From the NCBI GenBank assembly GCA_023404095.1, contig JAEYDD010000075.1:1-64000 (forward strand): a stretch of 64,000 nucleotides of DNA, read 5' to 3'. The position numbers and the translations under genes are program-made. The notes under the pieces are model-generated. The model saw only the letters and a program-made list of their open reading frames with translations, was not told the DNA's origin and did not search any database. The stretch comes from Pseudomonadota bacterium (GTDB taxonomy: Bacteria > Pseudomonadota > Alphaproteobacteria > Rhizobiales > Rhizobiaceae). Of the stretch, positions 42,191 through 51,869 are shown piece by piece. Within the stretch, counting starts at the first letter, position 1, and each line of letters starts with the position of its first letter.

Positions 42191-43801
42191 ATGAGCATGT
42201 TTTCGGATAATGATTCGCCCACCAACCTCGCGGAATATTCCGTTTCGGAGCTTTCCGGCTCGATCAAGCGTACGGTCGAACAGGCTTTCGACCAGGTTCG
42301 GGTGCGCGGCGAGATTTCCGGCTATCGCGGGCCGCATTCGTCCGGTCATGCCTATTTCAGCCTGAAGGACGACCGCGCCCGCATCGATGCGGTCATCTGG
42401 AAAGGCAGCTTCTCCCGCCTCCGCTTCCGCCCGGAGGAGGGCATGGAGGTCATCGCCACCGGCAAGATCACCACTTTCCCGGGGTCTTCGAAGTACCAGA
42501 TCGTGATCGAGACGCTGGAGCCGGCCGGGGCCGGCGCGCTGATGGCGCTTCTGGAGGAGCGGCGGCGCAAGCTGGCGGCGGAGGGTCTGTTCGACGCGGG
42601 CCGCAAGCGGCCGCTTCCGTTCCTGCCGCATGTGATCGGTGTCGTCACCTCGCCGACCGGCGCTGTCATTCGCGATATTCTGCACCGGATCTCGGATCGC
42701 TTTCCGGTCCACGTCCTGGTCTGGCCGGTGAAGGTGCAGGGGGAAGGCTCGGGCGAGGAGGTGGCAGCCGCCATCCGCGGCTTCAACGCGCTTGCGCCGG
42801 GCGCGGCGATCCCACGGCCCGACGTCCTCATCGTGGCGCGTGGCGGCGGCAGCCTTGAGGATCTGTGGAGCTTCAATGACGAGATCGTCGTTCGGGCCGC
42901 CGCGGCCTCCGAAATACCGCTGATATCGGCCGTCGGCCATGAGACAGACTGGACGCTGATCGATCACGCCGCCGACCGGCGCGCGCCGACGCCGACGGGG
43001 GCTGCGGAAATGGCCGTCCCGGTAAAGGCTGATCTCGAGGCGGCCGTCGCAGCTCTTGCCGCCCGGCTGCGCGGTGCTGCAGCACGCCAGATGGATGGTC
43101 GCCGCCAGGGCGTGCGTGCGCTTGCCCGCGCTCTTCCTTCGCTCGACCAGCTTCTGGCGCTGCCGCGTCGCCGCTTCGACGAGGCATCCGCCGGTCTCGG
43201 TCGCGGCTTGCACATGAACACGCTGAACAAGAGGCGGGCCTTCGAGCGGGTTTCGACGCATCTGCGCCCGGAGCTTCTTTCCGGCCGGCTCATCGAGCGC
43301 CGCCAGCGCCTTGTCGAAGCGCTGCGGCGCGGCGAACGCGTCGTCGAAAGACGGCTCGACCAGGGACGGGCGCGGATAACGGCGCTCGATGCGGCGTTGC
43401 GCACGACGCCTTCGCGCATCCTTGCCCGCACCGAGCGTTTGCGCGACCGGCTGAAAGGGCTGGCGTTGCGCGCCGATGTCGCGTTGGCTGCGGACATTTC
43501 GCGGCGGAAGGCGCTCGTGGGGGCGCAGGACAGGATTCTCCAATCCCTTTCCTATCGCAACGTTCTCAGCCGCGGCTACGCGCTCGTTCGCGACGAAACC
43601 GGCCATGCGGTCAAGCAGGCGACCGCTGTTTCCGCAGGCTCTGTCCTCTCCATCGAGTTCGCCGATGGCAAGATCGATGCCGTTGCAGGCGCAACAGCAT
43701 CGGACACGCCGCCGGCATCACCCCCCCAGCCGCCGAAACGCAAACCCGCCAAGTCCGAAGATTCAGGTTCGGCGCCGCCAAATCAGGGATCGCTCTTCTA
43801 G
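42191..43801 (+). CDS. xseA: Exodeoxyribonuclease VII large subunit
   Basis: 536 residues (ATG 42191 or 42197). The N-terminal OB domain has FDQVRVRGEISGYRGPHSSG and HAYFSLKDDRARIDAVIWKG. The catalytic core has PLPFLPHVIGVVTSPTGAVI, VLIVARGGGSLEDLWSFNDE and PLISAVGHETDWTLIDHAAD, all diagnostic. A long Arg-rich helical region and a C-terminal NVLSRGYALV block complete it. It degrades single-stranded DNA with XseB, not in the window. The Pro/Lys tail after residue 510 is variable. Confidence 0.96.
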   Translation: MSMFSDNDSPTNLAEYSVSELSGSIKRTVEQAFDQVRVRGEISGYRGPHSSGHAYFSLKDDRARIDAVIWKGSFSRLRFRPEEGMEVIATGKITTFPGSSKYQIVIETLEPAGAGALMALLEERRRKLAAEGLFDAGRKRPLPFLPHVIGVVTSPTGAVIRDILHRISDRFPVHVLVWPVKVQGEGSGEEVAAAIRGFNALAPGAAIPRPDVLIVARGGGSLEDLWSFNDEIVVRAAAASEIPLISAVGHETDWTLIDHAADRRAPTPTGAAEMAVPVKADLEAAVAALAARLRGAAARQMDGRRQGVRALARALPSLDQLLALPRRRFDEASAGLGRGLHMNTLNKRRAFERVSTHLRPELLSGRLIERRQRLVEALRRGERVVERRLDQGRARITALDAALRTTPSRILARTERLRDRLKGLALRADVALAADISRRKALVGAQDRILQSLSYRNVLSRGYALVRDETGHAVKQATAVSAGSVLSIEFADGKIDAVAGATASDTPPASPPQPPKRKPAKSEDSGSAPPNQGSLF

Positions 43802-43826
43802 AGCGTAGCGGCAGGGGCATGGACCT

Positions 43827-44309
43827 TCATTCGAAGGTTGCCAGCAGCACGCGCAAGGCCGCATCCAGTTCCTGTCGTTGCCGCGCGTCAAGGCCATCGA
43901 CCAGGCGATGCTGGTTGGCAACATGGGCTTCCACGGCGCGGTCCACGCGCTCGCGTCCTTCCGGTGTCAGGCTGATCAGCACGCTGCGGCCGTCGTCAGG
44001 ATTTTTGATCCGCTCGACCAGCCCTTCCTTTTCCAGCTGATCGATCCGGTTGGTCATCGTGCCCGACGTGACCATCGTGGTCGCCAGAAGGTCCCCCGGA
44101 GAGAGCCGGAACGGTGCTCCCGATCGGCGCAGGGTGGCCAGCACGTCGAAGCCTGCGACGGACAGGCCGTGTCCGGCGAGCACCTGTTCGATCTCGCGAC
44201 CAAGATGCTGGCGGACCCGGTTCAGCCGGCCGAGCAGGGCCATCGGGCCGACGTCGAGATCCGGCCGCTCCCGGTTCCACTGTGCGATGATGCGGTCGAC
44301 ATGATCCAT
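43827..44309 (-). CDS. MarR-family transcriptional regulator
   Basis: 160 residues: a winged helix with DVLATLRRSGAPFRLSPGDL, ATTMVTSGTMTNRIDQLEKE (recognition helix), GLVERIKNPDDGRSVLISLT (wing) and TPEGRERVDRAVEAHVANQH. It is divergent from an EamA exporter, with two near-perfect palindromes in the 79-base spacer. Repression of itself and the exporter, relieved by a small-molecule ligand, is the usual MarR logic. Confidence 0.93.
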   Translation of the reverse strand: MDHVDRIIAQWNRERPDLDVGPMALLGRLNRVRQHLGREIEQVLAGHGLSVAGFDVLATLRRSGAPFRLSPGDLLATTMVTSGTMTNRIDQLEKEGLVERIKNPDDGRSVLISLTPEGRERVDRAVEAHVANQHRLVDGLDARQRQELDAALRVLLATFE

Positions 44310-44331
44310 GCGCTAACTATCAACGATTTTT

Positions 44332-44373
44332 TCTTGACGTCAAGATAAATCAATATATCTTGATATCGAGATA
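44332..44373. promoter_or_regulatory. Two MarR-type palindromes in the marR-eamA spacer
   Basis: TCTTGACGTCAAGA at 44332-44345 is a perfect 14-base palindrome. TATCTTGATATCGAGATA at 44356-44373 is an 18-base palindrome with a single mismatched pair. Both contain TCTTGA, so they may be two sites for the same regulator, centred 26 bases apart (about 2.5 helical turns). Confidence 0.7.
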
Positions 44374-44388
44374 ACGGGATTCGAAGCG

Positions 44389-45288
44389 ATGAGCCACCTG
44401 CGCGATATTATGCTGACCGCGATTGCGCCCGCCATATGGGGCAGCACCTACATCGTGACGACGCAACTGCTGCCCGCGGGCTATCCTCTCACCGTTTCGC
44501 TCCTCCGGGCCCTGCCGGCAGGACTGCTGCTGTTGCTCCTCGTCCGGCAGTTGCCGAAAGGCAAATGGTGGGCGCGCACCTTCGTGCTCGGGGCTCTGAA
44601 TTTTTCGTTCTTCTGGGCCATGCTGTTCGTGTCCGCCTATCGCCTGCCGGGAGGCGTGGCGGCGACGGTCGGTGCGATCCAGCCGCTGATCGTGATCGCC
44701 CTGTCGCGGATGGTGCTCGGCGCGCCCGTGCGGCCGTTGTCCATCCTTGCGGGTGTGGCGGGCATTGCCGGCGTGGCGCTCCTCGTACTGACGCCCGCAG
44801 CCGAACTCGACCCGGTGGGCGTCGCGGCCGGCCTTGCCGGCGCCGTCTCCATGGCGGCCGGTACGGTACTCTCCCGCTATTGGCAGCCGCCGGTCTCGCC
44901 ATTGACCTTCACGGCGTGGCAGCTTGCGGCCGGTGGCCTGCTGCTGGTGCCGGCTGCACTCATGCTCGAACCGGCACTGCCGCCGCCGACCTATCTCAAC
45001 ATTCTCGGCTTCGCCTATCTCGGCCTCGTCGGCGCAGCTTTCACCTATATTTTCTGGTTCCGCGGCCTTTCGCGGCTGGGGCCACCGGCCGTGGCCTCCC
45101 TCGGCTTCCTCAGCCCGATGACGGCCGTTCTGCTGGGCTGGGGGTTGTTGCGCCAGAGCCTCAGCCCCTTGCAGGTCGCCGGCATCGCCGTGGTTCTCGT
45201 CAGTGTCTGGGGCAGCCAGCGCGCCCAGGCAGCACGCCCCGGGGCTGCGACCAACCGCGTCATTGCCGAACAGCCGGGAAACACCTAA
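44389..45288 (+). CDS. EamA-family (DMT superfamily) exporter
   Basis: 299 residues, ten hydrophobic segments in two EamA repeats: AIAPAIWGSTYIVTTQLLPA, PLTVSLLRALPAGLLLLLLV, VAATVGAIQPLIVIALSRMV in the first and GFAYLGLVGAAFTYIFWFRG, PPAVASLGFLSPMTAVLLGW in the second. Members export amino acids, purines or drugs. Divergence from marR with shared operators points to an inducible exporter. Confidence 0.9.
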   Translation: MSHLRDIMLTAIAPAIWGSTYIVTTQLLPAGYPLTVSLLRALPAGLLLLLLVRQLPKGKWWARTFVLGALNFSFFWAMLFVSAYRLPGGVAATVGAIQPLIVIALSRMVLGAPVRPLSILAGVAGIAGVALLVLTPAAELDPVGVAAGLAGAVSMAAGTVLSRYWQPPVSPLTFTAWQLAAGGLLLVPAALMLEPALPPPTYLNILGFAYLGLVGAAFTYIFWFRGLSRLGPPAVASLGFLSPMTAVLLGWGLLRQSLSPLQVAGIAVVLVSVWGSQRAQAARPGAATNRVIAEQPGNT

Positions 45289-45297
45289 ATCCGGCCT

Positions 45298-45765
45298 ATG
45301 GAAGAAGACATAGAAACCCCGCGGTCCCATTTCGCAGAGCTGCGCGCCCGCGCACGGCGCGACATGGCCGCAATCGGCATCACCGACAGTTTCATTCCGC
45401 TGCTGGTAGACACGTTCTACGGCCGCGTGCGCACCCACGCGCAGCTCGGTCCGGTGTTCGAGGCGCGCCTGGCCGGGCGCTGGCCTGAGCATATGGAGAA
45501 GATGAAGCGCTTCTGGTCGGCGGTTGCCTTCAAGGACGGCGGGTATGGCGGCAAGCCGGTCATGGCGCATCAGGGAATCGCAAACCTCGAGGCGCCGCTC
45601 TTCCAGGTCTGGCTCGGCCTGTTCTCGGCGACCCTGGACGATATAGCACCGACGCCGGAGGCGAAGGCCTGGTTCATGGCGACGGCGGAGCGGATCGCCC
45701 GCAGCCTGGTGTTGTCGCTCTTCTACAACCCCGCCGACGACGATCCGGCTCTGCGGTCCGCCTGA
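45298..45765 (+). CDS. Group III truncated hemoglobin
   Basis: 155 residues: FIPLLVDTFYGRVRTHAQLG, PVFEARLAGRWPEHMEKMKR, FWSAVAFKDGGYGGKPVMAH (the proximal His candidate is the last residue) and PLFQVWLGLFSATLDDIAPT match the Ctb-like group III pattern, with the Tyr and Trp positions typical of the distal pocket. Such proteins bind O2 or NO; the physiological partner is unknown. It begins 9 bases after the EamA stop and may share its MarR control. Confidence 0.88.
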   Translation: MEEDIETPRSHFAELRARARRDMAAIGITDSFIPLLVDTFYGRVRTHAQLGPVFEARLAGRWPEHMEKMKRFWSAVAFKDGGYGGKPVMAHQGIANLEAPLFQVWLGLFSATLDDIAPTPEAKAWFMATAERIARSLVLSLFYNPADDDPALRSA

Positions 45766-45804
45766 CCCCTATCGCAAACCGCGAAAGCGTCCTTGCGGCA
45801 GATC

Positions 45805-46707
45805 CTAGCCGGCCTCGCTCCTGGCGTTGGAGGTGACGCCCACGCTCGCGGCGACCACCAGCCCGGTGCCCAGCATCTGCAGCGGCGTCATCGGCTGGCC
45901 GAGGATGGTAAAGCCGGCGAGCGCACCGATCGCCGGCTCGAGGCTCATCAGGATTCCGAAAGCAGCAGTCGGCATGCGCCGAAGCGCGATCATTTCCAGC
46001 GCATAGGGCAGCAGCGGTACGAGAACGGCAAGCCCCAGCATTGTCAGCAGCATATCCGCCGAGAACATCCGCGGCAGTTCCTGCATTCCTGCCGGGAGGC
46101 AGGCGATCGCAGAGACAAAAAGCGAGATGGCCAGCCCCTCCAGCCCGGGAAAGAGCTTGCCCGATTTCTTCATGAGAAGAATGTAGCCGCCCCAGCCTGC
46201 GCCCGCCCCGGCAGCGAGCAGAAGCCCGAGTGGATCGGCCGACCAGCTCTCGCCGTTGTGACACAGCAGGCCGACACCGATGAATGCCGCAAGCGGCCAT
46301 ACCAGTCGCCATCCGCAAAGACCGATGGTGGCGACGGCGAGTGGTCCGAGAAACTCGACCGCGACCGTCAGGCCGAGCGGGATTCTGGCAATCGCGGCAT
46401 AGAAGCAGACGGTCATCACCGCCATGGTCACGCCAAGCGCAAGCGCGCTCTTCCATTGTTCCCGGCTATAGGAGCGGATTTGCGGGCGCAGGATGGCAAG
46501 CAGAATCAGCGAGGCGAAAAGCAAGCGCACGAAACTCGTCGCGAAGGGGCCATGCTGGGCGATCACGCCGGCCGAAAGCGCAGCGCCCACCTGCACGCTC
46601 GACATGGAGAACAGGCATAACGTCACGCCCGACAGGAGCGCCGTCCGCTCCCCGGGTGATCCAGGCGCGGACCTGTCGAACACATTCTGGATTTGCTCGT
46701 CTGCCAT
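45805..46707 (-). CDS. EamA-family transporter (RhtA-like)
   Basis: 300 residues with ten membrane segments. MSSVQVGAALSAGVIAQHGP, FVRLLFASLILLAILRPQIR, GLTVAVEFLGPLAVATIGLC and ALEMIALRRMPTAAFGILMS with SLEPAIGALAGFTILGQPMT are close to the RhtA threonine/homoserine exporter pattern. It is not the same as the exporter at 44389-45288. It is convergent with the truncated hemoglobin gene. Confidence 0.9.
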   Translation of the reverse strand: MADEQIQNVFDRSAPGSPGERTALLSGVTLCLFSMSSVQVGAALSAGVIAQHGPFATSFVRLLFASLILLAILRPQIRSYSREQWKSALALGVTMAVMTVCFYAAIARIPLGLTVAVEFLGPLAVATIGLCGWRLVWPLAAFIGVGLLCHNGESWSADPLGLLLAAGAGAGWGGYILLMKKSGKLFPGLEGLAISLFVSAIACLPAGMQELPRMFSADMLLTMLGLAVLVPLLPYALEMIALRRMPTAAFGILMSLEPAIGALAGFTILGQPMTPLQMLGTGLVVAASVGVTSNARSEAG

Positions 46708-46817
46708 GTCGGTTCCTCCGACCTACCGTGGTAGCGAATGGATTTCGTTCCGACAAATTGATTGCGGTGAGGCTTTGCTTCAGCGGAATTGATGGTTGCT
46801 GGCAATGCCGGAAACGA

Positions 46818-46842
46818 CGACGCGCACCGGGGGTGCGCGTCG
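46818..46842 (-). terminator. Hairpin downstream of the OmpA-like lipoprotein gene
   Basis: CGACGCGCACC (46818-46828) pairs perfectly with GGTGCGCGTCG (46832-46842) around GGG, 32 bases beyond the lipoprotein stop on the minus strand. The T run on that strand is short. Confidence 0.65.
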
Positions 46843-46873
46843 AGGAAGAGCGGGAAAGAGGTATGCGCGCTCG

Positions 46874-47539
46874 TCAGCCCTGACGAAGCGGCGAGATCGA
46901 GATCTCGACGCGGCGGTTCTGGGCGCGGCCGGCCTCGGTTGCATTGGAGGCGATCGGGCGGTCCTGCCCATAGCCTATGGCCGACATGCGGCGCTGGTCG
47001 ACGCCGCGCGAGCCGAGATAGTTGGCGACCGAATAGGCGCGGCGTTCCGAAAGCGCCTGGTTGTGCGCTGCCGAGCCGGTGGAATCGGTGTGCCCGTCGA
47101 CGTCGATCAGCGACCGGTTGAATTTGCGAAGCACGATCGCGACGGAATCGAGCGTCGGGTAGAAGGCCGGCACGATCTGGTCCTGGTCCGTCGCAAAGGT
47201 GATGTTCGACGGCATGTTCAAGATAATCCGGTCGCCGTTTCGGGTGACGGAGACGCCCGTTCCCTGCAGCTGCGCGCGCAGCTCGGCTTCCTGGTTGTCC
47301 ATGTAGTTGCCGATGGCGCCGCCGGCCAGCGCGCCGACGCCGGCGCCGATCAGGGCCGCGTTGCGTCGCTGCACGGGATTGTTTCCGACAAGCAGGCCGG
47401 TCGCAGCACCAAGGCCGGCGCCGATCAGCGCGCCGCCTGCGGTGTTCGATACCTTCTGTTCACCCGTATACGGATCGGTGGTGGTGCAGGCGGAAAGATA
47501 GATGGCGGATAGGGAGATGATTGCGATCTTTTTGTACAT
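46874..47539 (-). CDS. OmpA-family outer-membrane lipoprotein (YiaD-like)
   Basis: 221 residues. The lipoprotein signal ends in the lipobox LSAC (Cys about 18). Gly-zipper repeats follow (AGGALIGAGLGAATGLLVG, AALIGAGVGALAGGAIGNYM). The OmpA C-terminal peptidoglycan-binding domain is at about 105-220 (NITFATDQDQIVPAFYPTLD, IDVDGHTDSTGSAAHNQALS, ERRAYSVANYL, GYGQDRPIASNATEAGRAQN). It anchors the outer membrane to the wall. Confidence 0.93.
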   Translation of the reverse strand: MYKKIAIISLSAIYLSACTTTDPYTGEQKVSNTAGGALIGAGLGAATGLLVGNNPVQRRNAALIGAGVGALAGGAIGNYMDNQEAELRAQLQGTGVSVTRNGDRIILNMPSNITFATDQDQIVPAFYPTLDSVAIVLRKFNRSLIDVDGHTDSTGSAAHNQALSERRAYSVANYLGSRGVDQRRMSAIGYGQDRPIASNATEAGRAQNRRVEISISPLRQG

Positions 47540-47670
47540 GAAAAGAGCCTGATTCCGAGCGTTCTTCGTGATTCTGCTTCAAACTATCGATTGCGGCAGC
47601 AACATGAAAGCCCACGGGCTTTCCCCAGCGGATTGCATCGTGGGAAGCTGTCCCGCTGAAAAGTTGGCGT

Positions 47671-48696
<1,026 letters not shown>

Positions 48697-49286
48697 CCAA
48701 TGGCTCCCCAATTCGTTGCGGCGACGTTAGCCGTGAAGCCTTGACCGGGCAAGGCATGACCGTTGACCGTGTCGTTTCGTCGGCTGACTTCACGTCCAGA
48801 TCGTCTTGAGTTGTCAGGAATGCCTGTATGGAGCGGCGTGGTTGGGAAAACTTGGCTGCCTATCCACATCTCCTCCCGATGCCGAAAACCCCTCAGTGGT
48901 ACACGCACAGGTAGATCTGGCGAGCCATTGTCCTGATGAGAAGACGTCCCGTCGTGATGCGAAGCCTGCAGTCGAAAATTGTGGCGGCGCAGCAAAGGGA
49001 AATGCTCGCGGCGCTCTCGTTTGCACATATTACGTAAAGGGAAGCCTGGTTTACGAAAGATTGCGCAAGATGCCACGAGGGCCAACATGACGGTATGATG
49101 GAAGGCGTCTGGCGCGCGAGCCGGCGCATTTCGAGACAGGGCTTTGTCCGCTGCAATCCTGACGTTTACCGCGCCATCCCCTGGCCGAGGTCTTGGGCTC
49201 GGGCCGCTGCAAATTTCCTTGCGTTCCCGCTTTTTCTGGCATTCACTTCGGCCATTCAGCCAGAACAATACGGGGAAGGAAAGAAA
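48697..49286. other. Divergent region between the amidohydrolase and oppA
   Basis: About 590 bases with no credible gene; open frames here have no conserved look. The 8-base palindrome TTACGTAA lies at 49030-49037. Promoters for both divergent units are expected. The oppA RBS GGGGAAGGAAAG is at the right edge. Confidence 0.45.
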
Positions 49287-50885
49287 ATGGCATATCGTCG
49301 CTTCAACCTGCGCGCAGCTCTTTTGCTCGGTGCAGTGCTTGTCGGAAGCAGCCCGGCGCTGGCCGAGGCAGTGCTCCATCGCGGCAACGCCGGTGAGCCG
49401 CAGACGCTCGATCAGGCGCACACCTCCATCAACATCGAGGAATTCATCCTCAAGGATCTCTATGAAGGCCTGACGATCTACGATGCCAGCGGCAAGATCG
49501 TTCCCGGTGCCGCCGAGACCTGGGATCTTTCCGACGACGGCCTGACCTACACGTTCAAGCTGCGCAGCGATGCCAAGTGGTCCGACGGATCGCCGGTGAC
49601 GGCGGAAGATTTCGCCTTCTCGTTCCGCCGCGTCGAGGACCCGAAGACGGCTGCCGGCTACGCCAATATCCTCTACCCGATCAAGAATGCGGAGAAGGTC
49701 AACAAGGGCGAGGCCCAGCCGGCAGATCTCGGCGTGAAGGCAGTCGACGAGAAGACGCTTGAAATCACGCTCGAGCGTCCGACGCCCTTCTTCCTCGAAC
49801 TGCTGGCCCACCAGACGGCCTTACCGGTCTCCAAGGCGAGCGTCGAGAAGAATGGCGCCGATTTCGTAAAGCCCGGTACCATGGTCTCGAACGGTGCCTT
49901 CAAGCTCGTCAGCCACGTGCCGAACGACAACCTCGTCGTCGAGAAGAATCCGAACTACTGGGACGCCGCCAACGTCAAGCTCGACAAGGTGATCTTCTAT
50001 CCGATCGATGACCAGGCGGCCTCCGTTCGCCGCTTCGAGGCGAAGGAGATGGATCTCGTCTACAACTTCTCCGCCGACCAGATCGATCGCCTGCGCGGTG
50101 CCTATGGCGACCAGGTGCACGTGTCGCCGACGCTTGCGACCTACTACTACGCCTTCGACACCCGCCAGGAGCCCTATAGCGACGTGCGCGTGCGCCAGGC
50201 GCTGTCCATGGCCGTGGACCGCGACTTCCTTGCCAAGGAGATCTATTCCGGCTCGCAGATCCCGGCCTATTCCATGGTACCGCCCGGCATCGAGACCTAT
50301 GGCGAACCGGCCAAGGCCGATTTTTCCGCGTTGTCGCAACTCGACCGTGAGGACAAGGCGATCGCCCTGATGAAGGAGGCGGGCTACGGCGAAGGCGGCA
50401 AGCCGCTCGACATCGAGATCCGCTACAATACCAACCCGAACCATGAGCGCGTGGCCACCGCGATCGCCGACATGTGGAAGAACACCTTCGGCGCGAAGGT
50501 CTCGCTGGTAAACCTCGACGTGTCCTCGCACTACGCCTACCTGCAGGAAGGCGGCAAGTTCAACGTCGCTCGCGCCGGCTGGGTCGCCGACTATGCCGAT
50601 GCGGAAAACTTCCTGGCGCTGAGCCTCAGTTCGAACAAGACCTTCAACTACGGCCACTACGAGAACCCCGAGTTCGACGCCCTGATGAAAAAGTCCTACG
50701 AGGAAACCGATCCGGCAGCCCGCTCCAAGCTTCTCCACGAAGCAGAGACGCTGCTGATGAAGGAACAGCCGGTTGCGCCGCTCCTCACCCAGGCCGATCT
50801 CTGGCTCGTTTCCGGCCGCGTGCAGGGGTGGCAAGACAATGCCGCCAACCAGCATCTGAGCCGGTTCCTCAACGTTTCCGAGTAA
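49287..50885 (+). CDS. oppA: Oligopeptide ABC transporter substrate-binding protein
   Basis: 532 residues from ATG 49287 behind GGGGAAGGAAAGAAA. The signal peptide is FNLRAALLLGAVLVGSSPAL, cut after ALA. Family 5 solute-binding blocks are GNAGEPQTLDQAHTSINIEE, LKDLYEGLTIYDASGKIVPG, WSDGSPVTAEDFAFSFRRVE, GAFKLVSHVPNDNLVVEKNP and RQALSMAVDRDFLAKEIYSG. It captures di- or oligopeptides in the periplasm for OppBC-OppDF encoded downstream in the same operon. Confidence 0.93.
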   Translation: MAYRRFNLRAALLLGAVLVGSSPALAEAVLHRGNAGEPQTLDQAHTSINIEEFILKDLYEGLTIYDASGKIVPGAAETWDLSDDGLTYTFKLRSDAKWSDGSPVTAEDFAFSFRRVEDPKTAAGYANILYPIKNAEKVNKGEAQPADLGVKAVDEKTLEITLERPTPFFLELLAHQTALPVSKASVEKNGADFVKPGTMVSNGAFKLVSHVPNDNLVVEKNPNYWDAANVKLDKVIFYPIDDQAASVRRFEAKEMDLVYNFSADQIDRLRGAYGDQVHVSPTLATYYYAFDTRQEPYSDVRVRQALSMAVDRDFLAKEIYSGSQIPAYSMVPPGIETYGEPAKADFSALSQLDREDKAIALMKEAGYGEGGKPLDIEIRYNTNPNHERVATAIADMWKNTFGAKVSLVNLDVSSHYAYLQEGGKFNVARAGWVADYADAENFLALSLSSNKTFNYGHYENPEFDALMKKSYEETDPAARSKLLHEAETLLMKEQPVAPLLTQADLWLVSGRVQGWQDNAANQHLSRFLNVSE

Positions 50886-50945
50886 CTTTTCGACACGAGG
50901 CGGCGCGTGGACCACGTCCATGCGCCGCTTCACAGGAGAACGGGC

Positions 50946-51869
50946 ATGATAGCCTTCGTTTTGCGCCGCCTGGCGAGCGCCGTGCCGACCTTGTTCATTG
51001 TCGTCACGATTTCCTTTTTCCTGATGCGGTTTGCCCCCGGCGGTCCCTTCAATCTGGAACGACCGCTGCCGCCGGCGACGATGGAAAACCTGGTCCGCAC
51101 CTACCAGCTGGATCAGCCGCTGTGGCGGCAGTACTCGACCTATGTCAGCAATGCCGTGACGGGCGATTTCGGTCCGAGCTACGTCTACAAGGACAATTCG
51201 GTCGCCGAACTGATCGGCAAGGGCCTGCCCTATTCGATGGAGCTCGGCTTCTATGCGCTGCTGCTGGCCCTGATCGGCGGTGTCGCGATGGGTACGGTTG
51301 CCGCGCTGCGCCAGAACAGCGCGATCGACTTCGGCATCATGTCGCTTGCGACCGTCGGCACCACCGTGCCGAACTTCGTCGTCGGCCCGGTGCTGACGCT
51401 GATCTTTGCGATCGTTCTGTCATGGTTGCCGGCCGGTGGTTGGGGGGATGGATCGTTGCGCTTCCTGATCCTTCCGATGATCGCACTCGCGCTGCCGCAG
51501 CTTGCCGTTTTCGCCCGGCTCACGCGCGGCTCGATGATCGAGGCGCTGCATGCCGATCATATCCGCACGGTGAAGGCCTATGGCCTGCCATCGCGAGTCG
51601 TCGTCGTCACGCATGCCATGCGCGGCGCCATGCTGCCGGTCGTGTCATACCTGGCGCCCTGCGCGGCCGCCCTGCTGACGGGGTCCGCCGTGGTCGAGAC
51701 GATTTTCACGATCCCCGGCGTTGGCCGCTATTTCGTCCTTGGCGCAATCAACCGTGACTATACGCTGGTCATGGGCACGGTGATCCTGATCGCCATCTTC
51801 GTCATCGTCTTCAATCTTTTGGTCGACATCCTCTACGGCCTTCTCGACCCGAGGGTCCGCCATGACTGA
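50946..51869 (+). CDS. oppB: Oligopeptide ABC transporter permease OppB
   Basis: 307 residues from ATG 50946 (CACAGGAGAACGGGC upstream). FVLRRLASAVPTLFIVVTIS opens the first segment. DFGPSYVYKDNSVAELIGKG follows, and the inner-membrane EAA-type loop is MIEALHADHIRTVKAYGLPS. VETIFTIPGVGRYFVLGAIN is the usual late block. It overlaps oppC by 8 bases. Confidence 0.95.
   Translation: MIAFVLRRLASAVPTLFIVVTISFFLMRFAPGGPFNLERPLPPATMENLVRTYQLDQPLWRQYSTYVSNAVTGDFGPSYVYKDNSVAELIGKGLPYSMELGFYALLLALIGGVAMGTVAALRQNSAIDFGIMSLATVGTTVPNFVVGPVLTLIFAIVLSWLPAGGWGDGSLRFLILPMIALALPQLAVFARLTRGSMIEALHADHIRTVKAYGLPSRVVVVTHAMRGAMLPVVSYLAPCAAALLTGSAVVETIFTIPGVGRYFVLGAINRDYTLVMGTVILIAIFVIVFNLLVDILYGLLDPRVRHD

Noticed and set aside
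44356..44373. Reading the second palindrome as a hairpin terminator for marR
   Set aside because: It lies upstream, not downstream, of both genes and is AT-rich; a protein operator is the better explanation.
48806..49090. Open frame of 94 codons in the amidohydrolase-oppA spacer
   Set aside because: No RBS, no hydrophobic or conserved segment; overlapping frames on the other strand look equally random.
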